Assembly (NCBI GenBank): GCA_900544645.1
Contig: UQWG01000005.1
Location: 1 to 60,544, forward strand
DNA from: an uncultured Collinsella sp.
Lineage (GTDB): Bacteria; Actinomycetota; Coriobacteriia; Coriobacteriales; Coriobacteriaceae
DNA: 60,544 bases
Reading direction: 5' to 3'
Of this stretch, positions 16,299-24,886 are shown piece by piece. Position 1 is the stretch's first letter. Every line of letters begins with the position of its first letter. Made by a program: the position numbers and the translations under genes. The notes beneath the pieces are model-generated. The model did not search any database, was not told the origin of the DNA, and saw only the letters and a list, made by a program, of their open reading frames with translations.

Positions 16299-17147
16299 AT
16301 GAGCAAAGCTGATCAACAGTTTGTAACCATGTGCCGCGATATCTTGGACCATGGCACCACCACCGAGGGCCAAAAGGTCCGCCCGGTGTGGGAGGACGGC
16401 ACCCCTGCCTATACCATTAAAAACTTTGGCGTCACGGCGCGCTACGACCTGCGCGAGGAGTTCCCCGCGCTTACCCTGCGCCGCACGGCGCTCAAGTCCG
16501 CCATGGACGAGATCCTGTGGATCTATCAAAAGAAGTCCAATAACGTGCATGATCTCAACAGTCATATCTGGGACGAGTGGGCCGACGAGACCGGTTCCAT
16601 CGGCAAGGCCTACGGATACCAGATTGGCCAGAAGAGCCATTATGCCGAGGGCGACTTTGACCAGATGGACCGCGTGCTGTACGACCTCAAGCATACTCCG
16701 TACAGTCGCCGCATCATGACCAACACGTATGTGTTTAGCGATTTGTCCGAGATGCACCTGTATCCGTGCGCGTACAGCGTGACGTATAACGTGACGCAGC
16801 GTCCGCAGGACGACAAGCCAACGCTCAATATGATTCTCAACCAGCGCAGCCAGGACATTTTGGCCGCGAACAACTGGAATGTGTGCCAGTACGCCATCTT
16901 GCTGATGATGGTCGCACAGTCGGTCGATATGATTCCCGGTGAGCTGCTGCATGTGATTGCCGATGCCCACATTTACGACCGCCACGTCGATATCGTCCGT
17001 GAGCTTATCGAGCGCCCGCAGTTTGCGGCGCCCAAGGTAACGCTGAACCCCGACGTGCACGATTTCTATGCGTTTACGACCGATGACCTGATCGTGGAGG
17101 GCTACGAGCACGGTCCGCAGGTCAAGAACATCCCCATTGCGGTGTAG
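16299..17147 (+). CDS. thyA: thymidylate synthase
   Basis: A 282-residue ThyA that methylates dUMP to dTMP using methylene-tetrahydrofolate. Seen: the PYSRRIMTN segment, the catalytic Cys in LYPCAYSVTYNV (about residue 156), QRSQDILAANNWNVCQYAILL for nucleotide binding, and DAHIYDRHVDIV near the C-terminus. The family usually has PPC around the catalytic Cys; here it is YPC. ATG 16299 is preceded by AGGAGGG (16289-16295). The next gene is dihydrofolate reductase, which recycles the dihydrofolate ThyA makes. Confidence 0.96.
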   Translation: MSKADQQFVTMCRDILDHGTTTEGQKVRPVWEDGTPAYTIKNFGVTARYDLREEFPALTLRRTALKSAMDEILWIYQKKSNNVHDLNSHIWDEWADETGSIGKAYGYQIGQKSHYAEGDFDQMDRVLYDLKHTPYSRRIMTNTYVFSDLSEMHLYPCAYSVTYNVTQRPQDDKPTLNMILNQRSQDILAANNWNVCQYAILLMMVAQSVDMIPGELLHVIADAHIYDRHVDIVRELIERPQFAAPKVTLNPDVHDFYAFTTDDLIVEGYEHGPQVKNIPIAV

Positions 17148-17156
17148 GTGGTACTC

Positions 17157-17675
17157 ATGACGTGTAAGCTTTCTGCCATTGTCGCCGTGTGCGATGACTG
17201 GGGCATTGGGTGCGAGGGCGATATGGTCGTGTCCAATCGCGCCGACATGCGCCATTTTGTGGCGCGCACCAAAGGTTGCCCGGTCATCATGGGGCGCAAG
17301 ACGCTGCTGAGTTTCCCCGGCGGGCGTCCTCTCAAGAACCGCCGCAATATCGTGCTCACCCGCGACGAGGGCTTTGCTGCCGAGGGCGTCGACGTGGTGC
17401 ATAGCATCGACGAGGCGCTCGCTGCGGTTGCCGATGAGTCCGTTGCCTGGGTGATCGGTGGCGGCGAGGTGTATCGGCAGTTTCTGCCGTATTGCGCCGA
17501 GGCCGAGGTCACGCATAACCACTGCGTGCATGTCGTGGATACGTACTTTCCCGATTTGGAAGCCGATCCTGCGTGGGAGATTGCGCAGCGTAGCGGGGTC
17601 GCGACGATTGCCGCCGGTGAGGGTGACGAGGGCGTCGATTATGAGTTCGTGACGTATCGTCGCATTGAGGCGTAA
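17157..17675 (+). CDS. folA: dihydrofolate reductase
   Basis: A 172-residue DHFR reducing dihydrofolate to tetrahydrofolate with NADPH. Seen: LSAIVAVCDDWGIG (N-terminal strand and Met20-like loop), the PVIMGRKTLLSFPGGRPLKNR block, IVLTRD, and the VIGGGEVYRQFLPYC glycine motif. The start at ATG 17157 has only a weak GGTGG upstream; GTG 17148, directly after the thyA stop, is an alternative adding three residues. It forms a two-gene thymidylate unit with thyA. Confidence 0.95.
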   Translation: MTCKLSAIVAVCDDWGIGCEGDMVVSNRADMRHFVARTKGCPVIMGRKTLLSFPGGRPLKNRRNIVLTRDEGFAAEGVDVVHSIDEALAAVADESVAWVIGGGEVYRQFLPYCAEAEVTHNHCVHVVDTYFPDLEADPAWEIAQRSGVATIAAGEGDEGVDYEFVTYRRIEA

Positions 17676-17719
17676 ATCGCCTGGCGCGAACGGTATCATC
17701 GGTTTGATTGAATGCATGG

Positions 17720-17744
17720 GGCGGCGCTTAGCGTCGCCTCGTTT
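17720..17744 (+). terminator. hairpin after folA, weak terminator
   Basis: GGCGGCGC (17720-17727) pairs with GCGTCGCC (17731-17738) around TTA, with one G-T pair, followed by TCGTTT. The T tract is poor. Confidence 0.4.
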
Positions 17745-17784
17745 GGTATAGATATGCTGTAAAGAAGGGTGCGGGCTGGCTACT

Positions 17785-18699
17785 ATGACTGATGCCATTG
17801 AGGTGCTGCGAATCGATTCGCTCGAGGACGAGCGGCTCGATGCCTATGTGCGACTGACCGAGCGTGAGCTGCGCTGCGTGCTGGAGCCGCAAAAGGGCAT
17901 CTTTATTGCGGAGAGCGCCAAGGTCATCGAGCGTGCCGTGCGCGCCGGATACGAGCCGGTGAGCTTTCTTTTGGGTGAACGCTGGCTCGATCAGATGATG
18001 CCGCTGTTCGAGCGCCTGGTTGTGCGCGAGGGCGCGGGTCCTGTTCCTGTGTTCGTGGCCTCCATGGAGCTCATGGAGCATTTGACGGGCTTTAACGTGA
18101 CGCGTGGTGCGCTCGCGGCGTTCCGTCGCCCGCGTCAGATTCCGGTTGATGAGTTCTTGGGCGGCGTCGTCGAGGCGGCGGGGGATCGTCCGGTGCGTGT
18201 GTGCGTGCTTGAGGGTATTGTCGATCACACCAATGTTGGCGCGATATTTCGCTCGGCTGCCGCATTGAACGTTGACGGTATTTTGGTCAGCCCGACGTGC
18301 TGCGACCCGTTGTACCGTCGCTCGGCCCGCGTGAGCATGGGCACCGTGTTTCAGGTTCCGTGGACGCGTATTGGCAGTGAGGCGCGCGTATGGCCGCATG
18401 ATGGGCTGGCGGCGCTGCACGATGCCGGCTTTTCGTGTGCCGCCATGGCGTTGACGGATGATTCGGTGTCGCTGGACGATCCTGCGCTGCAGGAGGTTGA
18501 TCGCCTGGCGATCTTTATGGGCACCGAGGGTGCCGGCCTGGGCGCCAAGACTATCGCGGGCTGCGACCGAGCCGTGCGCATTCCGATGGCGCACGGGGTC
18601 GATTCGCTCAACGTGGCCGCGGCGAGCGCCGTCGCCTTTTGGCAGTTGTGCCCGCACGTGAGCAATGAGTATCACTACCAGCCGGGTTTGTATCACTAG
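17785..18699 (+). CDS. TrmH/SpoU family RNA 2'-O-ribose methyltransferase
   Basis: A 304-residue SPOUT enzyme. The N-terminal substrate-binding part includes GIFIAESAKVIERAVRAGYEP. The C-terminal knotted domain has the three SpoU motifs: LEGIVDHTNVGAIFRSAAAL (motif 1, about residues 147-166), a motif 2 at LAIFMGTEGAGLG, and motif 3 IPMAHGVDSLNVAAASAVAFW. These residues bind SAM and form the trefoil knot. The target RNA cannot be read from sequence; 23S rRNA or a tRNA are both possible. A GGTATAGA just upstream (17745-17752) may be its -10. It stands alone between folA and the MATE gene. Confidence 0.88.
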   Translation: MTDAIEVLRIDSLEDERLDAYVRLTERELRCVLEPQKGIFIAESAKVIERAVRAGYEPVSFLLGERWLDQMMPLFERLVVREGAGPVPVFVASMELMEHLTGFNVTRGALAAFRRPRQIPVDEFLGGVVEAAGDRPVRVCVLEGIVDHTNVGAIFRSAAALNVDGILVSPTCCDPLYRRSARVSMGTVFQVPWTRIGSEARVWPHDGLAALHDAGFSCAAMALTDDSVSLDDPALQEVDRLAIFMGTEGAGLGAKTIAGCDRAVRIPMAHGVDSLNVAAASAVAFWQLCPHVSNEYHYQPGLYH

Positions 18700-18824
18700 G
18701 CAGTTATTCTGCACCGCGCTCTAGTTCGGGGTGTTTCGGTCGCCGCCAGTCGGTGCTAAGCTGGTTTTGGCTTTGGTTTTAAATTGCTGTTTTGTTGTTT
18801 GACGTATGCGTGTGGGGAGGGCGT

Positions 18825-20174
18825 GTGGCTAAGAAATCTACGGCTATCGATGTAACGCAGGGTGTCATTTGGCAGCAGCTGCTTTCGCTGTGCGTTCCCA
18901 TCTTCTTTAGTTCGTTTTTTCAGCAGGCCTACACGCTTATCGGTACGTATATCGTCGGTCAGTTTGGCGGCAAGCTCGCACTGGGTGGCATTCAGGCCAC
19001 GATGGTGCTTACGGAGCTCTGCATTGGTTTTTGCGTCGGTGTGGGTGCTGGCTGTGCCGTTATTACCGGTCAGTATTTTGGCCAGCACGATGATGAGCGA
19101 CTGAGTCGTTCGGTCCATACGGCCATGACGCTTGCGCTGGTGGGCGGTATCGTTTTCTCGATTCTTGGCATAGTGTTCGTTGAGCCCATGCTGGTGCTTA
19201 TGAACACGCCGCATGAACTATTGGCCGAGGGCGTGGCCTATGCTCGCTGTTATTTTGCCGCGATGGTTGCGGCACTGCTGCTTAATATGGGAACCGCACT
19301 GCTGCGTGCCGTGGGCGACACACGCGGGCCCGCCGTGATCATTGCCTCTGGCTGCCTGGTTAACGTGGTGCTGGATATCATCTTTGTCGCTGTGTTGCAT
19401 ATGGAGGCGCTGGGCTGCGGCATCGCAGTGGCGCTGACCATTTGCTCCAATGCAACGATGATCGTGTTTCGCATGATGCGCGCTCCGGGCGCATGGCGTC
19501 TTTCGCTGTCTAAGCTCAGCATCGATCGCGGTATTTGTAAGAGTATGATCTCGTGTGGTCTGCCACTCGGTTTTCAATCGGCTGCCTATTCGATCTCGAA
19601 CGTGCTGATCCAGGTGTCGGTTAATTCGTTTGGCGCCGATGTCACGACTGCTTGGGGTCTATCTGGGCGCCTGGATGGCATTATCTGGATGGTGACCGAG
19701 GCGCTCGGCGTATCGATCACTACGTTCTCGGCGCAGAACTTTGGCGCGCGCAACTACGAGCGCATGCGCAAGGGCTACCATACGTCGCTCGTGCTGTCGT
19801 TTATGCTCATTGGTGGCCTGTCTGCCGTGCTGCTGGTGTTCTCGGGTCCGTTGTCGCGTCTGTTTGTCGACGATGCTTCGATTTCGGCGTACACCACGAC
19901 GATTCTTCATTTCATCGCGCCGTTCTACGCGATCTTCTCGATTATCGAAAACGCGTCGGGCTCCATTCGCGGTGCCGGCGTGAGTCTGCAGCCTATGATG
20001 CTCACCATCTTTGGCACCGTTGTCTTGAGGGTGATCTGGGTGTTTGCGATCATGCCTTTCGATCCGTCGCTCGAGCATCTACTGCTGGTCTACCCCGTAA
20101 CGTGGCTCATTACGGCCACGATGTTCACCATCTACCACCACAGCGGCAACTGGCTCGGCCGCGCCACCGCCTAA
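18825..20174 (+). CDS. MATE family efflux transporter
   Basis: A 449-residue membrane protein with about 12 hydrophobic segments and MATE/MurJ-superfamily features: IWQQLLSLCVPIFFSSFFQQAY at the start of helix 1, GGIQATMVLTELCIGFCVGVG, and the internal duplication around CGLPLGFQSAAYSISNVLI. It probably exports cationic drugs or metabolites by Na+ or H+ antiport; the substrate is unknown. GTG 18825 is chosen since GGGGAGG (18814-18820) lies 4 bases upstream. Confidence 0.9.
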   Translation: MAKKSTAIDVTQGVIWQQLLSLCVPIFFSSFFQQAYTLIGTYIVGQFGGKLALGGIQATMVLTELCIGFCVGVGAGCAVITGQYFGQHDDERLSRSVHTAMTLALVGGIVFSILGIVFVEPMLVLMNTPHELLAEGVAYARCYFAAMVAALLLNMGTALLRAVGDTRGPAVIIASGCLVNVVLDIIFVAVLHMEALGCGIAVALTICSNATMIVFRMMRAPGAWRLSLSKLSIDRGICKSMISCGLPLGFQSAAYSISNVLIQVSVNSFGADVTTAWGLSGRLDGIIWMVTEALGVSITTFSAQNFGARNYERMRKGYHTSLVLSFMLIGGLSAVLLVFSGPLSRLFVDDASISAYTTTILHFIAPFYAIFSIIENASGSIRGAGVSLQPMMLTIFGTVVLRVIWVFAIMPFDPSLEHLLLVYPVTWLITATMFTIYHHSGNWLGRATA

Positions 20175-20184
20175 TTGATCCGTA

Positions 20185-20252
20185 GGGGACGGAGGAGAAC
20201 GGATCATTGGCTGGCGATAAGGCGAAGTGATCCGTTTTCCTCCGTCCCCTTT
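20185..20252. repeat. REP-like hairpin, also a likely bidirectional terminator
   Basis: A 22-base arm at 20185-20206 (GGGGACGGAGGA...ATCA) is complementary to 20228-20249 with a single G-T pair, around a 21-base loop, and is followed by CCTTTG. It lies between the convergent MATE and cobO genes. Its right edge contains GTCCCCTTTG (20244-20253), shared with the hairpins at 23266, 31063 and 34290. Confidence 0.75.
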
Positions 20253-20259
20253 GCATCAA

Positions 20260-20745
20260 TTAGTATTCGATGCCTTGGCGGGCTAGGAGGCCTTCGTCGA
20301 AGTAGTGTTTGACGGGGCGCATTTCGGTTACTAGGTCGGCAAGGTCGGCGAGGGGCAGCAAGCCGCGGCTGGTGAGTACGAGCTCCGTGGCGGTCGGTTT
20401 CATCGCGATCAACGCTTCGACATCTTCGCGCGTCACAAAGTCCCGTCGCATGGCTTCCCCCAGCTCATCCAAGATCAGCAAGTCGACCTTGCTAATCTGT
20501 TCGCGTGCGAGCTCCATGATCTGTGCGGCACAGGCTTCGGGCGTGTCGCGGTCGGCTTGTACGATGCGTAACCCCAATCGAGGCGCTGCGTCATGCTCGG
20601 CGCAGTGCAGCTTCTTGGCAATCTGCAGCATGAGTACGTCGAGCCTATAACCTGTGGCGCGCATCGCCAATCCCAGCGCAGCCGTGGTTTTGCCCTTGCC
20701 ATCGCCCGTATAGATCTGAACCTTGCCGACTTCGAGTGATGCCAT
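20260..20745 (-). CDS. cobO: corrinoid adenosyltransferase (CobO/BtuR)
   Basis: A 161-residue CobA/CobO/BtuR-type ATP:cob(I)alamin adenosyltransferase, which puts the adenosyl ligand on cobalamin or its precursors. The P-loop VQIYTGDGKGKTTAALGLAMRA (split here as GDGKGKTT at residues 14-21) and VDLLILDELGEAMRRDFV with the family Asp-Glu are intact; LVLTSRGLLP resembles the LTGR segment of the family. No other cobalamin gene is nearby, so it may serve salvage. It is transcribed away from ftsH. Confidence 0.92.
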   Translation of the reverse strand: MASLEVGKVQIYTGDGKGKTTAALGLAMRATGYRLDVLMLQIAKKLHCAEHDAAPRLGLRIVQADRDTPEACAAQIMELAREQISKVDLLILDELGEAMRRDFVTREDVEALIAMKPTATELVLTSRGLLPLADLADLVTEMRPVKHYFDEGLLARQGIEY

Positions 20746-20792
20746 CTCTATCCTTTCGTGCCCGGCGTCGGTTTATCGCCGGCCGGGTTGGG

Positions 20793-20798
20793 TATTCT
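20793..20798 (+). promoter_or_regulatory. possible -10 of ftsH
   Basis: TATTCT preceded by GG lies 25-40 bases before the candidate ftsH start codons. The -35 is not clear. Confidence 0.3.
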
Positions 20799-20822
20799 AG
20801 TTAGCATTATCAACCCCAGTAG

Positions 20823-22730
20823 ATGGAGTTCAAGCAGATGGAGATGGATGACAACAAGCGTAGACGGAATATGATCCTCTACGTGCTCATCGCCTTCGTC
20901 GTCTACCTCGTGCTCTCGACCGTTCTGTTCCCCAACATCGGTCACACGCAGCAGATTACGGAGACCGATTACTCGACGTTTGTGAAAGCGCTCGACAAGA
21001 AGAGCGTCGAAAAGGTCGAGTACAACACCGACGACTATACGATTTATTACACCAAGAAGGGCGAGGACGAGAACATCGCCTATAAGACGACCGGTGTGCC
21101 GAATGATGCAGGCTTTACCGATCGCGTGCTTGAGTCTGGCGCTTCGCTGGAGTCGGTCGTTCCCGATAAAAACTCGGGTTTGATGACCTACTACCTGCTC
21201 ACACTCATTCTTCCCATGGCGATTTTCTTCCTCATCGGTTGGTGGCTCAACCGCCGCATGAAGAAGGCCATGGGTGATGACGGCCCGTCGATGAACTTTG
21301 GCGGCGGCGGTTTTGGCGGCGGCGGACTGGGTAAGTCCGGCGCGCGCGTGATTGCCTCCAAGGACGTGGGCGTGACCTTTAAGGACGTCGCCGGCCAGGA
21401 AGAGGCCAAGGAGTCTCTCAAGGAGGTCGTCGACTTTCTGGAGAAGCCGCAGCGCTACGAGGAGATCGGCGCCAAGCTGCCGCGCGGTGCTCTCCTTGTT
21501 GGCCCTCCGGGTACCGGTAAGACCCTGCTTGCCAAGGCTGTTGCCGGCGAGGCCGGTGTTCCGTTCTTCAGCATTTCGGGCTCTGAGTTCGTTGAGATGT
21601 TTGTTGGTCGCGGCGCTGCAAAGGTTCGTGACCTGTTTAAGCAGGCCAAGGAAAAGGCCCCGTGTATCGTCTTTATCGATGAGATCGATACCATCGGTAA
21701 GAAGCGCGATGGCGGCGGCTTTAGCGGCAACGACGAGCGCGAGCAGACGCTCAATCAGTTGCTGACCGAGATGGATGGCTTCGATAACCACAAGGGTATC
21801 GTTGTCCTCGCTGCCACCAACCGTCCCGACAGCCTCGATCCGGCCCTGCTGCGCCCCGGTCGTTTTGACCGCCGCATTCCCGTTGAGCTGCCCGATCTGA
21901 CCGGCCGCAAGAACATTCTCGAGCTGCATGCCAAGAGCGTAAAGACGCAGCCGCCGATCGACCTGACCGCGATTGCCCGCGCCACGCCCGGTGCCTCGGG
22001 CGCTGACCTGGCCAATATCATCAACGAGGGCGCCCTGCGTGCCGTCCGTGAGGGCCGCAAGCGCGCTACGCAGGACGATTTTGAGGAGTCGGTGGAGGTC
22101 GTCATCGCCGGCCAACAGCGTAAGTCCACGGTGCTTTCCGACCACGAGAAGCAGGTCGTTTCCTACCACGAGATCGGCCATGCCATCGTCGCTGCCCGCC
22201 AAAAGGGTTCCGCGCCGGTTACCAAGATCACCATCGTGCCGCGCACGAGCGGTGCTCTTGGCTATACCATGCAGGTCGAGGAGGACGAGCGCTTCCTGAC
22301 GACACGCCAGGAGGTCTTGGACAAGCTCGCCGTCTACTGCGGCGGCCGTGCGGCCGAGGAACTCATCTTTGGCGAGATGACGACCGGTGCCGCCAACGAT
22401 ATCGAGCAGGCCACCAAGCTCGCCCGCAACATGGTGACGCGCTTTGGTATGTCCGACGAGTTTGGCATGATGGCGCTCGGTACCGTTCAGAATGCGTACC
22501 TTAACCAGGACACGTCGCTCACCTGCGCCCCCGGTACGGCCGAGCGCGTGGATGCGATTGTCGCTAAGCTGATCGAGGACGCGCACGATCGCGCCCTGCA
22601 GATCCTGAAGGAGAACAAGTTTAAGCTCCACGAGCTGGCTCGTTATCTGTACAAGAAGGAGACGATCACGGGCGAGGAGTTTATGAATCTCCTCACGCGC
22701 GAGAATCCGCTGATGCCCAAGCAACAGTAA
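20823..22730 (+). CDS. ftsH: ATP-dependent zinc metalloprotease FtsH
   Basis: A 635-residue membrane AAA+ protease for quality control of membrane and regulatory proteins. First membrane helix at about residues 17-36 (ILYVLIAFVVYLVLSTVLF), a periplasmic stretch, second helix at about 121-141, then the AAA domain with Walker A GPPGTGKT (near 226), Walker B FIDEID and the SRH TNRPDSLDPALLRPGRFDRR, and the zinc site HEIGH (near 449) with the third ligand in the NDIEQAT segment. Three in-frame ATGs (20823, 20838, 20844) compete; GGAG at 20825-20828 favours 20838. It ends at the terminator at 22757. Confidence 0.97.
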   Translation: MEFKQMEMDDNKRRRNMILYVLIAFVVYLVLSTVLFPNIGHTQQITETDYSTFVKALDKKSVEKVEYNTDDYTIYYTKKGEDENIAYKTTGVPNDAGFTDRVLESGASLESVVPDKNSGLMTYYLLTLILPMAIFFLIGWWLNRRMKKAMGDDGPSMNFGGGGFGGGGLGKSGARVIASKDVGVTFKDVAGQEEAKESLKEVVDFLEKPQRYEEIGAKLPRGALLVGPPGTGKTLLAKAVAGEAGVPFFSISGSEFVEMFVGRGAAKVRDLFKQAKEKAPCIVFIDEIDTIGKKRDGGGFSGNDEREQTLNQLLTEMDGFDNHKGIVVLAATNRPDSLDPALLRPGRFDRRIPVELPDLTGRKNILELHAKSVKTQPPIDLTAIARATPGASGADLANIINEGALRAVREGRKRATQDDFEESVEVVIAGQQRKSTVLSDHEKQVVSYHEIGHAIVAARQKGSAPVTKITIVPRTSGALGYTMQVEEDERFLTTRQEVLDKLAVYCGGRAAEELIFGEMTTGAANDIEQATKLARNMVTRFGMSDEFGMMALGTVQNAYLNQDTSLTCAPGTAERVDAIVAKLIEDAHDRALQILKENKFKLHELARYLYKKETITGEEFMNLLTRENPLMPKQQ

Positions 22731-22756
22731 AGCCGCGGTCGAGCCAGTAAACGCCG

Positions 22757-22798
22757 ACGCCCCATTTGAGCAGCTTTCTCAAATGGGGCGTTTTGCTT
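22757..22798 (+). terminator. intrinsic terminator after ftsH
   Basis: ACGCCCCATTTGAG (22757-22770) pairs perfectly with CTCAAATGGGGCGT (22778-22791) and is followed by TTTTGCTT. Confidence 0.9.
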
Positions 22799-22811
22799 GA
22801 GAGGGATGGAA

Positions 22812-23267
22812 ATGAAGATCGTGGTGAGCGCCTGCTTGATGGGCGAGAGCTGCAAGTATAACGGGCTCGACAACTATCATCGCGAGTTGGTAGAGGCCTG
22901 CGAGCGTACAGGGACCGAGGTCCTCTTGGTTTGCCCTGAGGTCTTTGGGGGCCTGCCCACGCCGCGCAAGCCGTCCGAGATTGTGAACGGCGAGGTCCGT
23001 ACCTGCGAGGGTACCTCAGTCGATCGCGAGTTTCGCCAGGGTGCTCAGCGCGCGCTTGATATGTGCGAGCAGGCAGGCGGACCGGAAGAGATAGTCGCGT
23101 GCATCCTTCAGGACCGCAGCCCCTCGTGCGGTGCGGGTCACATCTACGACGGCACCTTTAGCGGTACGCTCACCGCGGGCAACGGTGTTTTCGTCGACCT
23201 GCTGCTGCGTCACGGGTACCGCGTGATCCCGGCAAGCGAGTTCGACCCCAACATGCTGGATCAATAA
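22812..23267 (+). CDS. DUF523 family protein
   Basis: A 151-residue DUF523 protein with its conserved motifs: VVSACLMGESCKYNG near the N-terminus, CPEVFGGLPTPR, a middle basic stretch, and LQDRSPSCGAG. The conserved Cys residues suggest metal or nucleotide chemistry, but no reaction has been established that I know of; some members are fused to DUF1722. ATG 22812 has GAGGG 6 bases upstream; ATG 22806 is possible. It stands between two terminators, so it is probably monocistronic. Confidence 0.88.
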   Translation: MKIVVSACLMGESCKYNGLDNYHRELVEACERTGTEVLLVCPEVFGGLPTPRKPSEIVNGEVRTCEGTSVDREFRQGAQRALDMCEQAGGPEEIVACILQDRSPSCGAGHIYDGTFSGTLTAGNGVFVDLLLRHGYRVIPASEFDPNMLDQ

Positions 23268-23308
23268 AAAACCACCAGAAAGGTGCCTGTCCCCTTTGTG
23301 GTGGTTTT
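23266..23308. repeat. REP-like hairpin, bidirectional terminator (copy 1)
   Basis: ACCACCAGAAAGG (23271-23283) pairs with CCCTTTGTGGTGGT (23292-23305) with one mismatch, flanked by A-rich and T-rich sides. It separates convergent genes. Read on the - strand, about 40 bases are nearly identical to the hairpin at 31063-31105, including GGGGACAGGCACC in the loop. Confidence 0.8.
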
Positions 23309-23317
23309 GGGCCAGTC

Positions 23318-24400
23318 CTAGAGCGTGTGGCCGTAGGCGTTGGCAGCCTTGATGGCGGCGGCGAATTTTTCGTCGGTGAAGGGCTCGGGGTTTCCCTGCT
23401 TCCACTCGTTGGTGGCGTGCGCGTATTCGCACAGGGCCGGGATATCTGCCTCGGTAAGGCCAACCTGCTCAAGCGTTACGGGCAGCCCCATCTGCTTGTT
23501 AAAGGCGGCGTAGCGCTCAAGGTTCTCGGTATCGCCCGTATAGGCAAACAGTACCAGCACGCCCAGGCTCACGACCTCGCCATGCAGGTAGGTGCCCTCA
23601 CGCGGAATGCTGCAGGTAGCGTTGTAGAACGCGTGCGCCACGCTCGAGTTGTAGTAGTAATCGTTCTGGTTGGTCAGGTTCGAGACATAGCCCGTGTTGA
23701 CCACGATGTCGAGCGCGATCTGCTTGACGGCCTCGCTCGACAGATTCTGGCGCACATCCTCAAGACTCTGCACACCATAGGTAAACAGCGGCTCGGAGCA
23801 GGTATGGGCGAGTGCCAGGCCAAGGCCTGCCGTGTGCTCTAGGTTGCCGGCGCTCGTGGCGTATTCGACCTCGGGCTGCTTAGACAGGGCATCGCCCACG
23901 CCGGCCCAGAAGTACTCTGCCGGTGCCTCGGCGATGATCTTGGGGTTGATGAAGATGTGCGCGGGTCGGTTGGGGTACGAATAGCCCTCGAGCGAGCCGT
24001 CGACGTTGTACACGACGGCAATGGCGGTCGCGGCGGAGCAGTTAGAACAGATCGTCGGGACGGTGAAGACGATCTTCTTGAGCTCGATGGCCGCCGTCTT
24101 CACAGTGTCGAGTGCCTTGCCGCCGCCACATGCGATGAGCACGTCGGCTTCCTGGCAGGCAGGGGAGTTCACGACCTTGGCGATATTGGCACGCGTACTG
24201 TTGGTGCCATAGACGCGCGTCTCCAGGACCTCGACATCGGTACCTTCAAGTGCCGCCTCGATTCCCGGCAGCGCCGCAGCCAGGGCTCGCTTGCCGCCAA
24301 TGATGGCGACCTTGGTCGCTCCGTACTCGGCCAGTGCGGCGGGCAGCTCGGTAAAGCAATCCTCGCCAACGGTATAATCACTCATTCCAATCGTGCGCAT
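23318..24400 (-). CDS. iron-containing alcohol dehydrogenase family protein, GldA/HcxA-like
   Basis: A 360-residue group III metal-dependent dehydrogenase. The NAD-binding region has VLIACGGGKALDTVK (about residues 89-103); metal ligands would lie in VGDALSKQPEVEYA (Asp), AHAFYNAT and LHGEVVSLG (His). The segment PTICSNCSAATAIAVVYN resembles E. coli YbdH (HcxA, hydroxycarboxylate dehydrogenase) more than classical glycerol dehydrogenase. The substrate is therefore uncertain: a 2-hydroxy or 2-keto acid, or a polyol. The start at 24400 has AAGAAGG 5 bases upstream. It is divergent from the T-box/ileS unit. Confidence 0.85.
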   Translation of the reverse strand: MRTIGMSDYTVGEDCFTELPAALAEYGATKVAIIGGKRALAAALPGIEAALEGTDVEVLETRVYGTNSTRANIAKVVNSPACQEADVLIACGGGKALDTVKTAAIELKKIVFTVPTICSNCSAATAIAVVYNVDGSLEGYSYPNRPAHIFINPKIIAEAPAEYFWAGVGDALSKQPEVEYATSAGNLEHTAGLGLALAHTCSEPLFTYGVQSLEDVRQNLSSEAVKQIALDIVVNTGYVSNLTNQNDYYYNSSVAHAFYNATCSIPREGTYLHGEVVSLGVLVLFAYTGDTENLERYAAFNKQMGLPVTLEQVGLTEADIPALCEYAHATNEWKQGNPEPFTDEKFAAAIKAANAYGHTL

Positions 24401-24501
24401 GGCAACCTTCTTTCTTTCGATAAAGTGCTTTCAGGTATTTTGCTCCTAGAGAAGGTCCACAGCCGCGAGAAATTTCGAACGTATAAAACCAGTGTTGAGG
24501 G

Positions 24502-24530
24502 TTTTTCGCCGGCGCGGAACGTGCTAGCAT
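24502..24530 (+). promoter_or_regulatory. promoter of the T-box/ileS transcript
   Basis: TTTTTC (24502-24507), 17 bases, then TAGCAT (24525-24530) preceded by TGC as in an extended -10. The start site would be near 24537, just before the first T-box helix. Confidence 0.5.
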
Positions 24531-24537
24531 ACTCCGC

Positions 24538-24843
24538 ATAAGCGTTGATGGGGACGAGTAGTCGGCCGTCCGCATGTTACAGAGAGCGGGGAGCGCTGAG
24601 AACCCGTGCATGCGACCGATGAAAATCACCCCGGAGCTGCGGTCCCAACGGACGCGTCGCACAGGCTCGTCCTAGTAGATATCGCCGAGATGGTCGTCGA
24701 TACAGGCCAGCCGAGTAACGGATGCGAGCGCGCGAATACGCGGGCGAGGGCATCTAAGCTGGGTGGTTAAACGAAGAGCTTTTGCGGGCGTACAGTCCGT
24801 TTTGTGGCGCTTCGTCCCAGCTTGTAGGGACGGGCGCTTTTTT
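24538..24843 (+). promoter_or_regulatory. T-box riboswitch controlling ileS, specifier ATC (Ile)
   Basis: The stem I strand GGGGACGAGTAG (24550-24561) and GAAAATCACC (24621-24630) supply the AGTA/GAA loop-E elements and an ATC isoleucine specifier (24625-24627); CAGAGAGCGGGG is the usual stem I sequence. The antiterminator is fully readable: AAGCTGGG (24756-24763), the 7-base bulge TGGTTAA (24764-24770), and ACGAAG (24771-24776) pair with CTTCGT (24810-24815) and CCCAGCTT (24816-24823). TGGT is complementary to an ACCA tRNA end, fitting the A73 discriminator of tRNA-Ile. The competing terminator is annotated separately. Uncharged tRNA-Ile should allow read-through. Confidence 0.93.
24807..24843 (+). 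terminator. T-box terminator, alternative to the antiterminator
   Basis: GCGCTTCGTCCC (24807-24818) pairs with GGGACGGGCGC (24827-24837), with one bulge and one G-T pair, followed by six T residues. The left arm is the same sequence used by the antiterminator, so the two folds exclude each other. Confidence 0.92.
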
Positions 24844-24886
24844 GGTGCCCAGCGGGCGTGCGCGCCCATGACATGAAAGGGGTACC

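Noticed and set aside
17148..17156. GTG at 17148 as the folA start
   Set aside because: It abuts the thyA stop without an upstream ribosome site; ATG 17157 gives the family N-terminus. Not fully excluded.
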